From positions 434,001 through 498,000 of the forward strand of contig NZ_CP013634.1 in assembly GCF_001664485.1 (NCBI RefSeq): DNA of 64,000 bases. Reading direction: 5' to 3'. The notes beneath the pieces are model-generated. The model searched no databases and was not told where the DNA came from. It saw nothing but the letters and a program-made list of their open reading frames with translations. Source of the stretch: Rhizobium sp. N324 (GTDB taxonomy: Bacteria > Pseudomonadota > Alphaproteobacteria > Rhizobiales > Rhizobiaceae). Below are positions 27,323 through 35,833 of this stretch, in pieces. The translations under genes and the position numbers were made by a program. Every line of letters starts with the position of its first letter. Position 1 is the first letter of the stretch.

Positions 27323-28935
27323 AGCTTGACTCCGGCGGAGGTATAGAGGACCGTAAATCCGACGCGGGCGCCCTTGGGCAGGACGTCGCCGAGCCGCCTG
27401 GCAATATTGCCGGCGGTGCGGCGCCTGTCGTTCTGCTTGAGGAACTCGACGAGCTCGGGCATCGGCTTTTCCGAGGTGACGGCGACGAGCAGATCGGTGC
27501 CGAAGGGGGCAACGACGGAGAGATCGAGATCGAAACTCGCCGACATCTCGGCATCGATCTCTTTCTCACCGGGATAGAGGAACTGCACGGTTCCATCGCC
27601 GGTGACGTCGAAGAGCACGAGCTTGCGGCCGGAGAGATCGGATACCGCCACGCCGACACGCTCGCCCTCCCGATGGACGGTATCGGAGGGGGTGACGCGC
27701 ACGGTCTGCGGGTTGGCCTCCGACAGCCGCTTCAGCGTGTCGAGCGCGGCCATCCGGTCGACGACGAACGGCATGTCGCCGGCGCCGATGCCGGAGGCGA
27801 CGACATCGCCGCCGGCAACCGCCTCGCGTTTTTCCGGATCGAAGATCAGTTCGGCAGCGGCGGTTTCCGTCAGCTTGAACGGCGTGACGGCCGGGTCGAT
27901 GCCCTGCAGCACCGGCTCGGCGCCGAGGGCGGCGACGCTGATCGGCGCGGGCTCGACCGGCGGCGGCGTGGATGATTTCGCTGCTTCTGCCGTCGTTCCC
28001 GCCCCTTCGTAATTATAGACGACCGCGCGGTCGAGATCGGTTCCCGGCGGGCTTTCGGTGAAGATGTTCTGCCGCTGGTCGGTGAACTGGTAGACCGACT
28101 GGCGCACATATTCGAAGAGTTCGCGGCGGCTGACGGCGCCATCGCCGTTGCGGTCGGCCGCCCCTTCGAAGGCGCGGGCGGTGGCATAGCTCAGCGCGCC
28201 GCGTTTCTGCGGGATGCCGGGAATGGAGATTTCAGGCGACTTGGTGTTGTCGTCGACGGCGGCGAGGAAGGTCAGCCGTTTGTAATCGAAGCCGGTGGAG
28301 AGCGCGTCCGCCGTCGTCGAGATCGGCGCGAGGTCGTCCTCCTCGATCGTATAGGAGGGCGCCTGGCGCCAGGTGATCTCGGCGCCGCGCGGATCGACAT
28401 CGCGGGTCATGCCGCCGGCATGGCAGGTATCGGCGATGAAGAGCACATCGGCGCCCTTGGTCTCCAAGTTGCGGATCAGCACTTTGAACTCGTCGCCGAA
28501 GATGCGTTCGCGCGATCCGGGCAGCCTTGTGTCGAAGCCGGCGAGCACATAGACCTCGTCGCGGCCGCTCGGTTTCGAGCCCTTGACGCGCTCCGGCTCG
28601 CTCGAGCCATGGCCCGCGATGCCGAGCACGACGAGATCGCCGGCGCCAGCCCGTTCCGTCACGGCCTCGATCGCATGGAAGATGCCCTCGCGGTCGGCCT
28701 CGCCGTTCTTCAACAGCGTCATGTCTTCGACACCGACCGAACGCAGCGACAGCGAAAGATCCTCGGCATCGGCGACGGCGCCGTGCAGCGGCGGAACGTT
28801 GCGGTAAAGATCGATGCCGATCAGCACCGCCCGGACGGCGCCGCGCTCCGGCGCCTCGATGGTTTTTGCCAGGGTCTCTGTCGCCGCCAGGCTGAGGAGG
28901 GCGAATGCGGCGGCCATGGAAACGGATGCGGACAT
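27319..28935 (-). CDS. Secreted caspase-family protease with EF-hand and DUF4384 (538 aa)
   Basis: A signal peptide (residues 1-24) precedes a Peptidase C14-like domain: AVLIGIDLYRNVPPLHGAVA, His109 in VLGIAGHGSS and Cys171 in IADTCHAGG, so the His-Cys dyad is intact. DRNGDGAVSRRE (261-272) matches a canonical EF-hand loop with D, N, D, S and E at positions 1, 3, 5, 9 and 12, which suggests calcium control. The C-terminal third contains a DUF4384 region (VGVAVSDLSGRKLVLFDVTG, QFLYPGEKEI). The ATG at 28935 is chosen over a TTG two codons earlier. The gene overlaps the trypsin-caspase gene by four bases and follows the OmpA gene by 22 bases. Confidence 0.87.
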   Translation of the reverse strand: MSASVSMAAAFALLSLAATETLAKTIEAPERGAVRAVLIGIDLYRNVPPLHGAVADAEDLSLSLRSVGVEDMTLLKNGEADREGIFHAIEAVTERAGAGDLVVLGIAGHGSSEPERVKGSKPSGRDEVYVLAGFDTRLPGSRERIFGDEFKVLIRNLETKGADVLFIADTCHAGGMTRDVDPRGAEITWRQAPSYTIEEDDLAPISTTADALSTGFDYKRLTFLAAVDDNTKSPEISIPGIPQKRGALSYATARAFEGAADRNGDGAVSRRELFEYVRQSVYQFTDQRQNIFTESPPGTDLDRAVVYNYEGAGTTAEAAKSSTPPPVEPAPISVAALGAEPVLQGIDPAVTPFKLTETAAAELIFDPEKREAVAGGDVVASGIGAGDMPFVVDRMAALDTLKRLSEANPQTVRVTPSDTVHREGERVGVAVSDLSGRKLVLFDVTGDGTVQFLYPGEKEIDAEMSASFDLDLSVVAPFGTDLLVAVTSEKPMPELVEFLKQNDRRRTAGNIARRLGDVLPKGARVGFTVLYTSAGVKL

Positions 28936-28957
28936 GGCCAAACTCCCCTCGCCCCGG

Positions 28958-30889
28958 CTATTCGCGACGCCATTCGACGCGGCGGTTCAGCGCATCGACA
29001 TCGTCTTCGGTGAGGTTTGCGGTTGCGGTCACGTCGACCGGCTCGGAGGCGCCGCGGCCTTCGGCATCGATCGACGCATCGATGCCGTGGCTCTTGAGGA
29101 AATCGGCCACCGCCTGGGCGCGGCGCTCGGAGAGCTTCTGATTATAGTCGTCGCCGCCGCGCCGGTCGGTGTGGCCGATCAGGATGATGCGGCCGGGCTT
29201 CTGCTCCTTCAGCGCCTCCAGCAATTCCTCGGCCGCCTCGGTGCCGATCGAGGTGAAGCTCGACTTGTCGAAGTCGAAGGTGATCGGCACGGGAATGGAG
29301 ACCGGCACGATGCCGCGGACATTTTCGGAATAGATGCCGCCGAGCACGCCGCTGCGGTGGTCTTTCTCGGCCGGGACGAAGCTGCCTTCAGGGTTGTCAC
29401 TCGTCGGATTGGCGGCCAGGATGCGGGCCTGGGCGGCGCGCTGGATGAGATCGGAGATGGTGTCGGCCGGCGGCGCCTTCGGCGTGCGGGTCTCGTTCTT
29501 GATGATTTCGATCGCCTGCTGGTAATCGGCGGCGGCATCGGCAAAGCGGCGGGCGGAGAAATAGATCTCGCCGAGCGTGGCGGAGGCCTGCCAGAGCACC
29601 TGCGGGCTGTCGGCGGCGACCAGCAGCGGCTCGTAATCGGCGACCGGCTGGTTGGCGGCCATCATCTCCTGGGCGGCGGCAAGCCTGAGGGCCGCAACGC
29701 GGCGCTGGGCATTGACCTGGAACTGGCCGCATTCGGCGCTGACGGCGATCGCATCGGCCTCGGACGCCGCCGCCGTGATATCCTTGGCGGCAACGGCGGT
29801 GTTCAGCTTGTCGAGAAGGGCAGTGCAGGCAGGCGTGTCGGCATTCGCGACTTCGATCTCTTCGCCGGCCTCGGGTTCGGCCGAGCGGCCGAGGTTGAGC
29901 TGCGGCATCTTGATGCTGAAGCCGCCTGGAAGTTTGAATTGCGGCATCTTCAGCTGCGGCATCGGCAGCTTCGGCATCTTCGCCTGGGAGGATTGGGCGG
30001 GCTGCTTATACTGGCTCGGTCGGGTGGAGGCGGTGGTGTCGGCGGGGCCGATCAGTTGCAGTTCATCGGCGGCAAGCTCCTGGCCGGGCGCCAGATTGGT
30101 GACGATCTTGTATTTCTTCGGCGGCTGCGTCGTCGCCTGCTCCACCGGTTTCGGCGTCACCTTTTTCGGGGCCACAGGCTTCGGTTTTTCCACGGCCGTG
30201 TCCGGCTTCTTGGCGACTTCCTGTTTGATCACCGGCTTCGGCTTCGGCTTCGGCGCAACCGGCGGCTTGGCCGCCTGTTCGATCGGTTTTGTGGCGGGAG
30301 CGGCTGCAACCGGCGGGGCTGCGGCGGGCGGCAGGGCCGCCGGGCTGTCGACCGTCGTCAGCATCAGCGTCTTACTGCTGATCTTGGTGCCGAGGCTGCG
30401 GGCCTCTTCCAGGCTGCGGGACACGGCATCCATGCCGCCGTCGATCGAGCGGAACATGCCGCTGCCGCTGCCGCCGAGATCGGCGAAGATGGTCAGCGGC
30501 TTGGATGAATAGAAGACCTTGATCTGCTCCTGGCCCACCGGGCCGGAGACCTGCAGCCGGGCGCCGCTGGCCGGATCCGGCACCTGCACGCGCTTGCCGG
30601 GGCCGACGAGGGCATCGGTCTGATATTTGTTCGGGAAAAGTTTGACGACGGAGCCGTTCGGCGAGACGTTGATCACCGTGACGTAGCTGTTCTCGGTCGA
30701 CTGGATGAACAGGCCGACGACTTCGCCGATGGCGTATTTGGCCTCGGCGCGATCGAAGGTGATGCTGACGGGTCCGGTCTGGACCGGCGCTTCGGTCAGT
30801 GTGCGTTCGTTCTGCGCCTCGACGGCGGGAACCACCGCAAAGAACGAGAGAAAGGTGGCTGCGGCTAGGATGGCTTTGCGGTTCGACAT
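28958..30889 (-). CDS. OmpA-family protein with N-terminal DUF4384 (643 aa)
   Basis: A signal peptide (MSNRKAILAAATFLSFFAVV to EAQ) leads to a DUF4384 region (YAIGEVVGLFIQSTENSYVT, SVVKLFPNKYQTD). A long Pro/Lys/Ala linker follows, then a short MPQL/MPQF repeat, a helical TPR-like part (ARRFADAAADYQQAIEIIKN), and a C-terminal OmpA domain (ITFDFDKSSF, IILIGHTDRRGGDDYNQKLS, RRAQAVADFL). The OmpA domain should bind peptidoglycan. AGGAGG precedes the ATG at 30889. It is the first gene of the operon with the caspase, trypsin-caspase, serpin and pseudokinase genes and probably anchors the module to the wall. Confidence 0.87.
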   Translation of the reverse strand: MSNRKAILAAATFLSFFAVVPAVEAQNERTLTEAPVQTGPVSITFDRAEAKYAIGEVVGLFIQSTENSYVTVINVSPNGSVVKLFPNKYQTDALVGPGKRVQVPDPASGARLQVSGPVGQEQIKVFYSSKPLTIFADLGGSGSGMFRSIDGGMDAVSRSLEEARSLGTKISSKTLMLTTVDSPAALPPAAAPPVAAAPATKPIEQAAKPPVAPKPKPKPVIKQEVAKKPDTAVEKPKPVAPKKVTPKPVEQATTQPPKKYKIVTNLAPGQELAADELQLIGPADTTASTRPSQYKQPAQSSQAKMPKLPMPQLKMPQFKLPGGFSIKMPQLNLGRSAEPEAGEEIEVANADTPACTALLDKLNTAVAAKDITAAASEADAIAVSAECGQFQVNAQRRVAALRLAAAQEMMAANQPVADYEPLLVAADSPQVLWQASATLGEIYFSARRFADAAADYQQAIEIIKNETRTPKAPPADTISDLIQRAAQARILAANPTSDNPEGSFVPAEKDHRSGVLGGIYSENVRGIVPVSIPVPITFDFDKSSFTSIGTEAAEELLEALKEQKPGRIILIGHTDRRGGDDYNQKLSERRAQAVADFLKSHGIDASIDAEGRGASEPVDVTATANLTEDDVDALNRRVEWRRE

Positions 30890-31100
30890 GGGAAAACCTC
30901 CTCTTCGAACAATCTCACACTGTGTTGAAGATGAGAATAGCACTGACCGGCGAAATTGGGATGGCTTTGCCTGTCTTGCTTGAGGGAGGGTTACAAATTA
31001 TTTGGAACCGGCAAGAAACCGTCCCGGAAAAGACGTGCGCAAGACTCGGGATCGGCATTACCCGCCGTCCGATGTCGTCTTTTTGACTTTGGAATGGAGC

Positions 31101-31478
31101 TTAGTTCTTGGGTTTCTGCCCGGCTGATTTCAAAATCGAGATCAGGTCGCTCATGCCCTCGGGCGAGGAATTGTAGAGCCAGAGAATATCCGGATTGTCG
31201 ACCGTGAATTCCTTACCAAGGCCCGAGCCCATGTCGCGGCCTGGCGAGGTCTCGTCTGGCAGCTTGTCCTTTCCCGGCGTCAGCCCCTTGGCTTGTTCAT
31301 GTTCGGCGATGAGTGCGGCGGCAGCAGCAAAGGCCTTTTCGTCATGCTGGCGGAGCGCCGCCAGCGAGGGGTTGCGGGCCGCCAGCGCGTCTTCCATCGG
31401 GCCGGCATGAGCAAGCTGAGACACGTGCAGCGCCAGCAGCAGGCCGATCGACAGGGGTATGAGCCGGGATTTCGTCAT
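31101..31478 (-). CDS. Small secreted hypothetical protein (125 aa)
   Basis: The protein has a clear signal peptide (MTKSRLIPLSIGLLLALHVS to AHA), then a short helical, charged mature part (NPSLAALRQHDEKAFAAAAA) and ends near PEGMSDLISILKSAGQ. No family was recognised. The start at 31478 is chosen because the signal peptide begins there. It is upstream of the OmpA gene on the same strand with a 211-base gap that may hold the operon promoter. Confidence 0.65.
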   Translation of the reverse strand: MTKSRLIPLSIGLLLALHVSQLAHAGPMEDALAARNPSLAALRQHDEKAFAAAAALIAEHEQAKGLTPGKDKLPDETSPGRDMGSGLGKEFTVDNPDILWLYNSSPEGMSDLISILKSAGQKPKN

Positions 31479-31634
31479 CGTCGTCACATCCGTCCTATGG
31501 GGCGCCATTCGCGCGACATGCTTACCGACAATAGGGAGAGGCCGGAAGGAAGGCAACGGCGCTCGGTGCCCATCGATTGGGAGGGGTGAAATCGGCTGGC
31601 CGCGCAGCGCCCGACATCGGGTCGCGGCACTTGC

Positions 31635-32225
31635 TCAGAGGATCTTCAGTTGCTGCAGGCTAAGGCGGAGATCGCGCAGCATCTCGCCGAAGATCTCCTC
31701 GATCTTGCCCGTCGACCAGACGACCATGGTGCCATAGGGCGAGCGCTTGCGCTGCATGAAGCCCGCCGTCTCGAAATCGATCAGCGTCTTGCGGCAGGTC
31801 TCGCTCGACATCACCGCCACGAGGAACCGGGCGAGATTGGACTGGTCGATGGCGCCTGATTTCTCCGCCCAGTTCTGGATCAGCCGCGGCTTGGTGTCGG
31901 CGGTAAACATCGAGGCGAGCGCGCGATCCTGCGACAGCCCGAGGCGCTGCAGCTTGGCCGGGTCGCGGGTCAGCGACACCACGTAATCATTGTGCAGATC
32001 GGCGAAGCGCTCGATATCCTCGGCCGCGCTGATGCCGAACACCTTCATCGAATAGAGGAACTCGGCCATCAGATAGGTCGGCTCGGAGCGCAGCTGCGCC
32101 AGATGCTTGTCGTCGGCGCTTTGCGAGGCGGCGCAGACGCGATCGGAGAAGCCGATCCTTGCGGCGCGCACCTGCTCCAGCAGGCTGATGTCGAGCGCCA
32201 GTTCGTCACCGTTCCATTCCAGCAT
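31635..32225 (-). CDS. Hypothetical cytoplasmic protein with a winged-helix-like C-terminus
   Basis: This is a soluble, mainly helical protein of about 196-207 residues. The C-terminal 70 residues (NLARFLVAVMSSETCRKTLI, DFETAGFMQRKRSPYGTMVV) have a helix-helix-wing look, as in MarR-type regulators. ATGs at 32258, 32231 and 32225 are in frame; AGGGA stands at good spacing before 32225. The gene is divergent from the NlpC/P60-like gene and may regulate it, but I do not recognise the family. Confidence 0.6.
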   Translation of the reverse strand: MLEWNGDELALDISLLEQVRAARIGFSDRVCAASQSADDKHLAQLRSEPTYLMAEFLYSMKVFGISAAEDIERFADLHNDYVVSLTRDPAKLQRLGLSQDRALASMFTADTKPRLIQNWAEKSGAIDQSNLARFLVAVMSSETCRKTLIDFETAGFMQRKRSPYGTMVVWSTGKIEEIFGEMLRDLRLSLQQLKIL

Positions 32226-32405
32226 AAGCATTCCCTGCCCGCAAATCTTGGAGACCATGATCTTGTACTATTCCAGGCGCAGATCTCCAAATCGTTTGGA
32301 AAGCAACGGCTTGCTGACAAGGCGCATCTATCTTACCATTTCCAAGACTTGACGGTCATAGAGGGCCGAGCCGGCCTGACATCGTCCTGTTCGGGGGTCG
32401 AGGAC

Positions 32406-34010
32406 ATGCGTAGTCTTGGGTCGCATATTCTGATTGCCGCGGCACTTGCGGTCGCTTCGCCGGTTTTTGCCAAGGACACGACGATTATCGAGCTTCGTAG
32501 CGGCGATGGCGGCCGCTCGGTCGGCATCATTTCCGCCAGCGAGGAAGTCGAGGCATCGGGACCTGCGGCGATCACCGTCGGCGACGACGGCACCATCTAT
32601 ATTCTCGACCAGAACAACGGCCGCGTGCTCGCCATCGACGCCGAGCGCTCGCAGGCCGAGCCCCAAATCCTGCCTCTGCCGGAAAATGCGACCCCGGAAG
32701 ATCTCGCCGTCGTCCACAACGAACTCTACCTCTGGTCTGATGGTGTCGTGCCGCTCGAGCGTGCCACGGAAGCCGATGGAAGGTCGCAGACGCTGCGCGC
32801 CGTCGACGGCGGCGATGCCGACGATTACACCCGCTCGGTCTTCGCCTCGATGGGCTCGGTGCCGCCGGGGCCGCTGAACAGCATCGTCGACGAGATCGGC
32901 CGCAGCACCAGCCGACCGGCGGCCCGCCCGCCGGTCGTTCAATATGTGCCGAGCCGCGGGCTCGGCGATATCGTCGCCGAGGTTTCGGCTGTAAATGACA
33001 AGGCCGAGATCCTGCTGCGGCGCAGCAGCTCGGAGGAGAATTTCCTGTCGCTGCAGCTCACCGCCGAGGGCCGCATCGGCACCGTCGAACTTCTCGACAT
33101 CGACACGACGGGCCGGCCCTATGCGCTGGTCGAGCTGGTGCCCGCCGATCAGCCGGAGCGCACCGGCATGCTGGTGGCGCGCTTCACGCCGAACGGGGTG
33201 GTGGACCGGATCTACGACCTGCCGATCGACCCCGGCACGGTGTTTTCCCGGCGTTTCGTGGCGATCGGCCCGCGCGGCGACGTGCTCTATCTCAAATCGC
33301 AGGAAAGCCGGGCGCAGGTGCTGCGGCTCGACGGCCGCGATCCCGGCCGAAAACTCGCCGTCGCGCGGCCGGCAAAACCGCTCAATGCCGGCAAGCCCGG
33401 CAAGGCGCCGAAACTGGCGATCGTGCCGAAGTCGCGCAGCGACGTCATCGAGCGGGCGATCGGCTTCGAAACCTTGAACTGGCTGGTGACGTCATCAGCC
33501 TATGGCAAGGATCCGGGCCCCGGCTGCATCAACATGAACCGGCTGCGCCGGCCGATCTATCTGATCGGCAAGCGCGGCCAGACGGTGAAGGGCGTTCCCT
33601 ATTGCTGGGGCTGCAAGACCCGGCTCGAGGATTTCATGGACGGCGTCGAAAAGGGCCAGACCGCCGGCAATGTCTGCACCAAGAGCGCGCCGCAAACCAA
33701 CATCCTCGGTGTCGACTGCTCCGGCTTCGTCAGCGACGCCTGGGGCCTGAAGATGCATGTCTCGACGCGCGCCATCCCTGATATCACCAAACGCGTCTCC
33801 GACCCCTGGTCGATGCGGCCGGGCGACGCGCTGAACAAGCCGGGTTCGCATGTGCTCTTGTTCATGCGCTTCACCGACGACCGCAAGGTCGAGGTGATGG
33901 AGGCCTCGCCCAACGCCTGCAAGGGCCGCGTCTGCCGCAACACCTATTCACTCGGCAGCCTGCTGATGCGCGGCTATCAGCCGGTGCGTTTCAAGGGGCT
34001 GGATGGGTGA
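32406..34010 (+). CDS. Secreted NlpC/P60-like peptidase with N-terminal propeller-like region (534 aa)
   Basis: A signal peptide (MRSLGSHILIAAALAVASPV, cut after FA) precedes about 300 residues with strand-rich, propeller-like motifs (ITVGDDGTIYILDQNNGRVL, FVAIGPRGDVLYLKS). The C-terminal part carries the papain-like motifs of NlpC/P60 enzymes: GVPYCWGCKTRLEDF, GVDCSGFVSDAWGL with the nucleophile Cys near residue 438, and GSHVLLFMRF with His near 481. A substrate in peptidoglycan is likely from the family, but not shown. The start at 32406 is chosen because the upstream extension of the frame has no signal and overlaps the divergent gene. Confidence 0.82.
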   Translation: MRSLGSHILIAAALAVASPVFAKDTTIIELRSGDGGRSVGIISASEEVEASGPAAITVGDDGTIYILDQNNGRVLAIDAERSQAEPQILPLPENATPEDLAVVHNELYLWSDGVVPLERATEADGRSQTLRAVDGGDADDYTRSVFASMGSVPPGPLNSIVDEIGRSTSRPAARPPVVQYVPSRGLGDIVAEVSAVNDKAEILLRRSSSEENFLSLQLTAEGRIGTVELLDIDTTGRPYALVELVPADQPERTGMLVARFTPNGVVDRIYDLPIDPGTVFSRRFVAIGPRGDVLYLKSQESRAQVLRLDGRDPGRKLAVARPAKPLNAGKPGKAPKLAIVPKSRSDVIERAIGFETLNWLVTSSAYGKDPGPGCINMNRLRRPIYLIGKRGQTVKGVPYCWGCKTRLEDFMDGVEKGQTAGNVCTKSAPQTNILGVDCSGFVSDAWGLKMHVSTRAIPDITKRVSDPWSMRPGDALNKPGSHVLLFMRFTDDRKVEVMEASPNACKGRVCRNTYSLGSLLMRGYQPVRFKGLDG

Positions 34011-34054
34011 AGGGTGTGAGTGTCGCGCCGGCGGTCCGGTTGGTGCCGGTGGCT

Positions 34055-34195
34055 GCCCCTCACCCTAACCCTCTCCCCGTAAAACGGGGAGAGGGGACGT
34101 GCCCTGTGCGACGTTGGCGAGGGACGGAGAGGCCGCGGCATACCCCCTTCTCCCGTAAAACGGGGGAGAAGGTGCCAGCAGGCGGATGAGGGGCC
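34055..34195. repeat. RIME-like element
   Basis: The arms are GCCCCTCACCCTAACC at the left and GGCGGATGAGGGGC at the right. Two inner hairpins (CTCTCCCCGT-AAAA-CGGGGAGAG and CTTCTCCCGTAAAACGGGGG) match the RIME layout seen elsewhere in the window. It lies between the convergent NlpC and ICMT-like genes and could end both transcripts. Confidence 0.72.
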
Positions 34196-34241
34196 GACCT
34201 CGCAGATATTCTGCCTCCCCTGCGCTATATCCTATGCCTTT

Positions 34242-35459
34242 TCAGAGGCGTGGCGCTGTCGGCGCCAGACGCCGTTTCGCCATCGCCAGCAGTCCATTTG
34301 CGGCGACAGTCTCGGCATAGTCCCGATAGGCGGGATCCTGGCTCAGCATGCGCTCTTCGGCGCGGGCGCGCAGTAGATAGATCAGGCTGACGACCGCCAG
34401 CATGCCGGCCCGCGCCAGTCCTTCGGCAAGACCGCTGGCGACGAAGCTCGGGGCCGCAAACAGCCACCAGGAGATGTTCTTGGAGAGATAGGCCGGATGT
34501 TTGACGAAGCGGTAGGGGCCCGAGGTGATGATGCCGCGATGGGTCAGGTTGGAAAATCGCGGCCCGAAGGCAATGGTCGCCCAGACGTAGATTATGGCGC
34601 AGGACAGCGTGGCAACGCTCCAGACGAAGTAGGCCACCGATCCCTCCCGGATCACGCTTTCCCAACCCGGTCCGGCGCCATAGGGCACGAAGGCCTGTGA
34701 AATCGCCGGGAAGAACGGCTCGTAACAGATGAGGCACACGAGCCAGCCGAGCGCCGTTGTCTCCGTCGCCCTGACATGCCATCCGAACAGCTTGAAGGTG
34801 GCGATGTAGCCGCCGGCAGCCAGGATAACGTCGAGAAGGAAGACAAGGCGCAGCAAACCTTCGAACCAGGCGGCTGAAAATGCTGGAAACAGCCAGACCG
34901 GCCTTTCGGCAAGATCGGAAAGCGCCGCTATGCCGCTGGAAAACATCAGCACGAGGAAGAAGCATTTGATCGTCAGCAGGCGCAATGCGAACAGCACGTC
35001 TTCTTCGCGAAAATCCTGCATCAGCACCGCACGCCCGACCTGATGGAGATAATCATCGGGCTCCTCGGCGACGCGATCGGTGACCGCGACGTAGAGAATG
35101 GTGGCGCCGGCAAGGGCGATGGAGATGGGAATGGTTGTGTGGCGGGCCTCGATGAACCATTGGACCGCCGACGACTGCGTGAAAAACGGAAAGACGGAAC
35201 AGGCAATGACGACCACACCCAAAAGCGCGGCGATGCCGACAAGCTTGGTTCCGATGCGCCGGCAATAAGCGGCGGGACACTCTTGCCGCCTCCCCCGCAA
35301 TGCCCAGGCCCAGCGCGCAGCCGGTGTGCCGTCGACGACGATCCACGCCGCGAGAAGACAGAGGACCGCAAGCGCCATCGCCTTGCCGGGCTCGAGCTCC
35401 AGATAGGTCGAGAGCGCAATGCCGACGACAACCCCAATAAGGGTCACAGCTTGAATCAC
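34242..35459 (-). CDS. ICMT-like integral membrane methyltransferase (405 aa)
   Basis: About nine hydrophobic segments are spread along the protein. The C-terminal quarter has the isoprenylcysteine-carboxyl-methyltransferase/PEMT signature: HRGIITSGPYRFVKHPAYLS for the cofactor pocket and RARAEERMLSQDPAYRDYAE. The N-terminal 280 residues are an extra membrane region not seen in short ICMT proteins. The start is a GTG at 35459. The substrate is unknown. It lies 14 bases after the small Ser/Gly-rich lipoprotein-like gene on the same strand. Confidence 0.8.
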   Translation of the reverse strand: MIQAVTLIGVVVGIALSTYLELEPGKAMALAVLCLLAAWIVVDGTPAARWAWALRGRRQECPAAYCRRIGTKLVGIAALLGVVVIACSVFPFFTQSSAVQWFIEARHTTIPISIALAGATILYVAVTDRVAEEPDDYLHQVGRAVLMQDFREEDVLFALRLLTIKCFFLVLMFSSGIAALSDLAERPVWLFPAFSAAWFEGLLRLVFLLDVILAAGGYIATFKLFGWHVRATETTALGWLVCLICYEPFFPAISQAFVPYGAGPGWESVIREGSVAYFVWSVATLSCAIIYVWATIAFGPRFSNLTHRGIITSGPYRFVKHPAYLSKNISWWLFAAPSFVASGLAEGLARAGMLAVVSLIYLLRARAEERMLSQDPAYRDYAETVAANGLLAMAKRRLAPTAPRL

Positions 35460-35473
35460 GAAGGATCCTGCCC

Positions 35474-35809
35474 CTACCAGGACGGGCCGCCGCTCGAAGA
35501 GTTGCCGGAGCTAGAAGAACTACCAGAACTCGATGAGCCGCCGCCCATGCCACCGGAACCAGAGCCGGAATTCGAACCGGAGTCATTGCCGGAACGGCCG
35601 AAAGATGTTTCATTGCTCTTTGCTACGACCTTCCTCACGGTGGGCGTCGTTTTCCTGGTCGGCGTGGCGTTCGGGGTATTCCTAATCGGCTCTTCACTGG
35701 CGAACAGCGTCTTGGCGCCCGGGTCGAACACACAACTCTGTAGAATTGCGGCTGAGCCCGCGATGAAGGTAGAGCACAATAAGACACGGATGATGAGCTT
35801 GCTGTTCAT
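35474..35809 (-). CDS. Small Ser/Gly-rich secreted protein, possible lipoprotein (111 aa)
   Basis: The N-terminus (MNSKLIIRVLLCSTFIAGSA, then ILQSC) is a signal peptide with a lipobox-like Leu-Gln-Ser-Cys, although Gln at that place is unusual. The C-terminal 40 residues are almost only Gly, Ser and Asn. Similar low-complexity tails occur in small exported rhizobial proteins. It sits 24 bases after the Sel1-caspase gene, so it is probably in the same transcript. The function is unknown. Confidence 0.6.
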   Translation of the reverse strand: MNSKLIIRVLLCSTFIAGSAAILQSCVFDPGAKTLFASEEPIRNTPNATPTRKTTPTVRKVVAKSNETSFGRSGNDSGSNSGSGSGGMGGGSSSSGSSSSSGNSSSGGPSW

Positions 35810-35833
35810 GTAGGGCGCCCCCGGATCGCCGTT

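Noticed and set aside
28814..30508. 564-aa plus-strand frame opposite the OmpA gene
   Set aside because: Low-complexity Gly/Arg/His-rich antisense shadow; the minus-strand gene has clear domains.
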